28,280 bases of DNA from a virus. Every line of letters begins with the position of its first letter. Position 1 is the stretch's first letter. The notes beneath the pieces are model-generated. The model had not been told where the DNA came from, made no database searches, and saw nothing but the letters and a program-made list of their open reading frames with translations. Made by a program: the position numbers and the translations under genes. The stretch covers positions 1-28,280 of IMG/VR virus record IMGVR_UViG_3300014720_000141; one strand, given 5' to 3'. Shown piece after piece: positions 24,349-28,280 of the stretch.

Positions 24349-26250
24349 ATGAAAAAGTTTCTTGTTGGGCTTTTTGCTCTAATAACGCTAAATGCGTTCG
24401 GCCAAAACGGTAGAAATGAAGTTTTGATCTCACCAAACTCATCTTCACCACACTTTATTATTGACACTGTGTTTACACTTGGTAGCATTCTTCAAGATAC
24501 TACAGTTGTTTATCTTCACTATCACAACCCGACCTTAACGAACTATGCTGGTTTTCAGGTAAGGTTTTTCTATCCGCAATCTTCATTCAAACAGCCTATC
24601 GTTAAATGGGGACCTACTACTACTTCGATCGTTACTAAATACGGTTCGTATTATTCTCAACCAGGTTGGGTTAACGCAACTGCTATTTATACCGGTTCAT
24701 CTGCTGTTTTTGATTGGCCAGATGGTGCTGTGTTTGAAGTTTTACTACCACACGCAGTTGGTTTCAATCCTTCATCGGTAGACTCACTGAGAGTAACGGG
24801 TATTCCAACATACAACAATATAGCTACAACTACAAGTGGTATCGATAATACTCTAGGAACATACAACTTAGGTGGTAGATTTCAGATGGATACTATTTCT
24901 ATACCGGTTTCGGTATTGAATGTTGATGGCACACCAGCAAGTGGAATGCCATTTGCCTTTGACTATAAACTAAAGTCAGAACAAACATATCAAAGAGGTC
25001 AAAGATTCACTACCGATGCCATCGGTATTGCTGGTATCAAAATACCTTACGATACTTCTTTCTACGACGTGAAATTAGTATCAAACTTAGATACTTTATC
25101 CGACAATTCAGCTATTAATATCACTGATGCTTATCGCCTTTCTGATATGAGTATTTACGCTGACACGGCTCAATCCTATGAGTTTCAACAAGCTGACGTA
25201 AATAGAAGTGGTTCGATTTCAGTTTCTGATGCGTATCTTATATTCAATCGTCTAGCTACTGGAAGAACAACTTGGTCACCAGTTGTTGCCAACGAATACA
25301 ACGTAAGATATTATACACCAGGTGAATACGATCAAATAATAACTAACCCGAACACATTCCAAACTTCAATTATTGGAACAACTTTCATTGATCTATTACT
25401 TAATGGTATGAGTTCGATGAGTTACATTGGATATGTTCTTGGTGATGTTACCGGAACAGGTCTTAACAACGTATCTTTCCAAATACAGAGACTTAATACT
25501 GGAAATTCTGGAACTTCTTATGTTCTAGATCAAGGTATGATCTACCAAAACATCAAAGATTCAGTTCAATTTAGAATACCAAAACTTACTATTTCCGGTG
25601 ATAATACGGTAGATGTTAATGTTACACTTATCACTCACGGAAATAAAGTAGGAGCATCACAAATTGGTCTTAAATATGATCCTCAAATCTTCAAGTTTGT
25701 AGGTGTATCTGTAGGTCCAGAAGCAAGTTATTGGAACTCATTTATCTCTTCTAAATCAGGTGAAATCTTATGGGGTGGTCACGAATCAAAAATGGCACCT
25801 TCTTTAATCACCAATCCTACACAAATGTTTAACTTCAAATTTGAAATCTTAAACAATAACTGGGAAGAAGCTCCTATACAAATCATTAACAAAGCGGCTG
25901 GTAGTGAAAAAGCACAAGATTTAAATATTATTCCTTCACCTACTGATGCTACAATCGTTAATGGTAGAAGAGCTAGAGATCTTGTAGATCAACTTGTAAA
26001 TGGTTTCAGAGTGTATCCAAACCCAGTCGTAGATGAAATGTATGTAGATTATTTCCAAACAGCACCAGGCAATCTAACTTCAGAAATTTTCGATTTATCT
26101 GGAAAAATACACAGTAGAGAAACACAATTCGTAGCACAAGATCAAACCGTTACCAGAAGAATCGAAACAAACACTCTCGAGCCTGGCTTATATTTTGTTA
26201 GATTAACTACAGACACGAAACAAAAAATATATAAGTTTATTAAAAAATAA
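24349..26250 (+). CDS. Exported protein with dockerin-like repeats and T9SS type A sorting domain
   Basis: A 633-residue protein starting five bases after the holin-like gene. Residues 1-19 form a Sec signal peptide (MKKFLVGLFALITLNAFGQ). Residues about 20-180 form a beta-rich domain. Dockerin-like EF-hand segments are seen at about 254-268 (SAINITDAYRLSDMS) and 281-305 (ADVNRSGSISVSDAYLIF, ligand positions Asp283, Asn285, Ser287, Asp294), with a further GDVTGTG at 365-371. Residues about 404-515 resemble a cohesin or similar beta-sandwich (VDVNVTLITHGNKVGASQIG, LKYDPQIFKFVGV). Residues 552-633 match the Bacteroidota T9SS type A C-terminal domain: FRVYPNPVVDEMYVDY, IFDLSGKI, LEPGLYFVRLTTDTKQKIYK and a basic end. 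T9SS domains send proteins across the outer membrane to the surface. This implies the phage exports a protein through the host's T9SS. Function otherwise unknown. Confidence 0.88.
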   Translation: MKKFLVGLFALITLNAFGQNGRNEVLISPNSSSPHFIIDTVFTLGSILQDTTVVYLHYHNPTLTNYAGFQVRFFYPQSSFKQPIVKWGPTTTSIVTKYGSYYSQPGWVNATAIYTGSSAVFDWPDGAVFEVLLPHAVGFNPSSVDSLRVTGIPTYNNIATTTSGIDNTLGTYNLGGRFQMDTISIPVSVLNVDGTPASGMPFAFDYKLKSEQTYQRGQRFTTDAIGIAGIKIPYDTSFYDVKLVSNLDTLSDNSAINITDAYRLSDMSIYADTAQSYEFQQADVNRSGSISVSDAYLIFNRLATGRTTWSPVVANEYNVRYYTPGEYDQIITNPNTFQTSIIGTTFIDLLLNGMSSMSYIGYVLGDVTGTGLNNVSFQIQRLNTGNSGTSYVLDQGMIYQNIKDSVQFRIPKLTISGDNTVDVNVTLITHGNKVGASQIGLKYDPQIFKFVGVSVGPEASYWNSFISSKSGEILWGGHESKMAPSLITNPTQMFNFKFEILNNNWEEAPIQIINKAAGSEKAQDLNIIPSPTDATIVNGRRARDLVDQLVNGFRVYPNPVVDEMYVDYFQTAPGNLTSEIFDLSGKIHSRETQFVAQDQTVTRRIETNTLEPGLYFVRLTTDTKQKIYKFIKK

Positions 26251-26264
26251 AAAAAATAAAAACT

Positions 26265-26669
26265 ATGGCAGAAGAAACCGAAAACGATGGCTCCTGGGGT
26301 GGATTGAAAAAAACCATCATAGGCACACTAGCAACTGTAGTAACAGGTGGTGGTGTATGGATTTCTACTACTCTCTTCGGAGGTGGTGGAAACGACAATG
26401 AAGGTGAAAAAACCGAGCAAGCAGCTCCGGCTGCCGCTCCGGTTATTAACCTTAACTTAGAGAATAACAACCAAAATAATTCTTCAAGTAACTCTGGTGC
26501 TGGAGGAACGACCGTTATTAGAGAAAGGGAAACTATCAGAGAAGTAGCTCCTGCTACACAAACGGCACCAGCACCAGCTGCTGCTCCTGTTGAAGAAAAG
26601 AAAGAAACTCCAGCCGAAAGGATGAAGAGACTTAGAGCAAAACAACAAGAACAGGAGGGTGAAGAATGA
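26265..26669 (+). CDS. Small single-TM protein with Ala/Pro/Glu tail
   Basis: A 134-residue protein. One hydrophobic segment lies at residues about 18-38 (TIIGTLATVVTGGGVWISTT) after a short acidic N-terminus. It is followed by Gly/Asn-rich and Ala/Pro-rich low-complexity text (INLNLENNNQNNSSSNSGAG) and a basic/acidic helical C-terminus (AERMKRLRAKQQEQEGEE). There is no cleavable signal. Its stop overlaps the start of the CsgG-like gene in an ATGA arrangement. It may be an inner-membrane partner of the CsgG-like channel or an antiholin-type protein; neither is supported beyond adjacency and topology. Confidence 0.75.
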   Translation: MAEETENDGSWGGLKKTIIGTLATVVTGGGVWISTTLFGGGGNDNEGEKTEQAAPAAAPVINLNLENNNQNNSSSNSGAGGTTVIRERETIREVAPATQTAPAPAAAPVEEKKETPAERMKRLRAKQQEQEGEE

Positions 26670-27358
26670 AAAAGTGGTTATCAATATTCTCACTTAGCCT
26701 TCTAGTATTGGTTGGTTGTAAATCTAGCATTTCAACTACTCAATACCAAGCAGACTTTGAAAAAACAGATAGAACATTAGAGTCTGTCTCAACCTATACG
26801 GGTAAAAAACAAACCGTACAGCTTTCAAAACTGAATGTCAACAAAGAACTCTGGGAAACTTTTCCTGAACTAAGGGAAAAAAGACTAGGTCTTGGTGTAT
26901 CTAACCGTATTGTAGAAAATCTACTTTATACCAATCGTTTCGAATTTACCGAAGAAAAAGACGCCGTAGTCAATCAAATGCTCGACGCCTGGGAAAAGAA
27001 AATTGACGGTCTTGATGATGGTAAAACTAAACTAAAAATGGAGGGTATCCGCTTACCAAAATATATCGTTTACGCAGAGATTTATGATTTTTCTGTATCA
27101 TACTCAGAAAACTACGATAAAGGTAAGTTAAAGAAAACCAATACTACCATTATGGGTATTCAAATTCGTTTAGTTTCCGTAGAAAATTCACAATATATCG
27201 TTGCCTCTGGTCAAGGTCAATCCACACAATTTGGTGAGGGTTACTTCAAGAATCCAGAAATGGGATTTGACCAATCAACTGTTGGTATTGCTACTCAGAA
27301 AGCTTTAGAGGTTGCTACAATGAACCTAGTAAAGCGTCTAGAGCAAAATGGTTGGTAA
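26666..27358 (+). CDS. CsgG-like outer-membrane lipoprotein (curli-type secretion channel family)
   Basis: A 230-residue protein (E. coli CsgG is 277). The signal peptide ends in a lipobox, LLVLVGC, with Cys18 as the lipid-modified residue. The remainder follows the CsgG/HfaB pattern: an N-terminal strand plus NRIVENLLYTNRFEFTEEKD (the region before the family's ER/LE...L segment), then YIVYAEIYDFSVSYSENYDK, IMGIQIRLVSVENSQYIVAS (the R-L-V-d...G segment), and a C-terminal helix ATQKALEVATMNLVKRLEQ. CsgG forms a nonameric outer-membrane pore that exports curli subunits. It overlaps its upstream neighbour by four bases and its downstream neighbour by eleven. Export of the Gly/Ser-rich downstream product is a reasonable inference but not shown. 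Confidence 0.82.
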   Translation: MKKWLSIFSLSLLVLVGCKSSISTTQYQADFEKTDRTLESVSTYTGKKQTVQLSKLNVNKELWETFPELREKRLGLGVSNRIVENLLYTNRFEFTEEKDAVVNQMLDAWEKKIDGLDDGKTKLKMEGIRLPKYIVYAEIYDFSVSYSENYDKGKLKKTNTTIMGIQIRLVSVENSQYIVASGQGQSTQFGEGYFKNPEMGFDQSTVGIATQKALEVATMNLVKRLEQNGW

Positions 27359-28280
27359 ATTTCTATTATCTTTAATATTCACTCTTTGTATAGGTGGAAT
27401 TTTGAGCGTAAAAGCTCAGAGTTTCACCTATACTTATATAAACCCTTGTAACGGAAGACAACAATCCGTTCAATTAACAACACAAAGTTCGCAAGTTACT
27501 ATGTTTTTTGCAGGTCAAGCAAGAAACTTTACTTATAGTGAATTAGAGGCTGGTGCTTACGAACAATGGGTAACTTCGATTAGAAACTCATTACCAGTAG
27601 GTGCGAATCCTTGTGCGTCAGAAGCTGCAAGTGAAGCTACAAATGTTACAAACTTTATAGGAAGTGTTACTGCGAATAATGTAGCATCGCTCACTTCAGT
27701 TGTTTCTATGGCTAGTTCAATTGGAAGTTCAATAGGTGGTGTAGGTAGTGGTTCAGTAGGTAGTGGTTCAGTAGGTAGTGGTGATGGTAGTAGTGGTGAT
27801 GGTGGTAGTAGTGGGGAAAATAATTCGGGTTCGGGAAACTCAAACAATTCAGGTGGTTCAGTATCGGGAAATTCTGGTTCTGGTGGTAATGGTGGTGGAA
27901 CAAATTCTGGAGGACAAGGAGGTAGTTCCGGTAGTGGTTCAGGTGGTTCAGGTGGCTCAGGTGGCTCAGCATCTCCCGGCAACAATTCGGGATCTGGTGG
28001 AACTAATCCAAGATCAGGTGGCAATACCGGTGGCGGATCCGGAGAGGGAAGTTCAGAATCCGGAGGTGGTGTAACTGCTGTAGGTGAGCAGAATCAACAG
28101 GTATCAAGTGGTGGGGAGAGCGGTAGTGGAGATGGATCTGGATCATCCGGTGGTGGAAAATCATCAAGAGGCTCTTCTCGAGCAGCTAACGGCGCTCTTA
28201 TAGCAACTGGTGATATTGTCGTTATAAGAAACGATTCAGATATCACTAAAACAGGTAATGATAATTTTCGTTTTAATACC
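27348..28280 (+). CDS. Exported Gly/Ser-rich protein, partial, runs off right edge
   Basis: The ATG at 27348 lies inside the 3' end of the CsgG-like gene and opens a frame that stays open to the end of the window (311 codons). Residues 1-24 form a signal peptide (MVGKFLLSLIFTLCIGGILS, then VKAQ). Residues about 25-120 form a small domain with two Cys (NPCNGRQQSVQLTTQ, LPVGANPCASEAASEAT). Residues about 125-282 are an extended Gly/Ser/Asn spacer (units such as GSVGSGSVGSG, GGSGGSGGSA). From about residue 285 an ordered region resumes (NGALIATGDIVVIRNDSDIT). It is probably a surface or periplasmic protein exported with, or through, the CsgG-like channel. No repeat typical of amyloid curlins is visible in the part seen. 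Antisense Pro-rich frames opposite the spacer are artefacts. Confidence 0.85.
   Translation, partial: MVGKFLLSLIFTLCIGGILSVKAQSFTYTYINPCNGRQQSVQLTTQSSQVTMFFAGQARNFTYSELEAGAYEQWVTSIRNSLPVGANPCASEAASEATNVTNFIGSVTANNVASLTSVVSMASSIGSSIGGVGSGSVGSGSVGSGDGSSGDGGSSGENNSGSGNSNNSGGSVSGNSGSGGNGGGTNSGGQGGSSGSGSGGSGGSGGSASPGNNSGSGGTNPRSGGNTGGGSGEGSSESGGGVTAVGEQNQQVSSGGESGSGDGSGSSGGGKSSRGSSRAANGALIATGDIVVIRNDSDITKTGNDNFRFNT
27715..28165 (+). repeat. Gly/Ser-coding low-complexity tract
   Basis: Irregular repeats of GGT/TCA/AGT codons, including GGTAGTGGTTCA-type units near 27745-27780 and GGTTCAGGTGGC-type units near 27935-27970. The tract is prone to length variation and to assembly error. Confidence 0.85.

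Noticed and set aside
27557-28074. Pro/Leu-rich antisense and Val-rich alternative frames over the Gly/Ser tract
   Set aside because: They are composition artefacts of GGT/TCA repeats; the frame with the signal peptide is the real one.
1-28280. tRNA genes, insertion sequences or integrase-related attachment sites
   Set aside because: I saw no cloverleaf with a conserved T-arm, no transposase or integrase motif, and no direct repeats bounding a segment.

Overview
The window reads as part of the genome of a large, AT-rich, T4-like tailed phage (contractile-tail lineage) whose host is most likely a member of the Bacteroidota. The phage assignment rests on four recognisable T4-type core genes: large terminase (gp17-like, 15768-17912), clamp-loader ATPase (gp44-like, 11737-12720), baseplate wedge gp25-like (12707-13096) and a short gp55-like late sigma factor (9100-9465). 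Many genes are preceded by a TATATA-type element resembling the T4 late promoter TATAAATA. The host inference rests on a C-terminal type IX secretion (T9SS) sorting domain in one exported protein, a ClpS whose sequence resembles Bacteroidota ClpS, and start codons preceded by A-rich leaders rather than Shine-Dalgarno sequences.

Layout. 1-5107 (minus): one continuous giant reading frame of about 1,700 codons that leaves the window at the left, probably a virion (tail/baseplate) protein with a central beta-propeller-like section; it uses a non-ATG start. 5169-7461 (plus): a small basic-tailed phage protein, a mini-cupin and a long Thr/Pro-rich repeat protein, ending at a strong bidirectional terminator. 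7512-11664 (minus): two transcription units, one with two conserved phage proteins, a membrane protein and the late sigma factor, the other with two probable virion proteins, separated by a terminator. 11737-17912: gene direction alternates (clamp loader +, gp25 -, isochorismatase-like hydrolase -, Gln/Gly repeat protein -, two coiled-coil membrane proteins -, ClpS +, terminase -), with convergent neighbours overlapping at their stops. 17966-20635: candidate small terminase, a GNAT acetyltransferase interrupted by one in-frame TAA, a HAD-like protein (minus), a MORN-like repeat protein and an unknown. 20664-23926: a 901-residue protein with a 36-nt tandem repeat and a coiled-coil protein.

The most unusual part is 23993-28280 (plus), a compact series of envelope-directed genes: a two-TM holin-like protein, a 633-residue exported protein with dockerin-like repeats and a T9SS sorting domain, a small single-TM protein, a CsgG-like outer-membrane lipoprotein (curli secretion channel family), and an exported Gly/Ser-rich protein that runs off the right edge. 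The last three overlap each other's starts and stops, so they are probably co-translated. My working hypothesis is that this phage carries its own outer-membrane export or surface-display module and also borrows the host T9SS; the purpose (surface modification, superinfection exclusion, lysis or virion release) cannot be read from sequence.

No tRNA, rRNA, CRISPR array or insertion sequence was recognised. After accounting for the two edge-truncated genes and the interrupted acetyltransferase, no gene-free stretch exceeds 300 bases. All family assignments are from motif reading by eye; no database search was possible.
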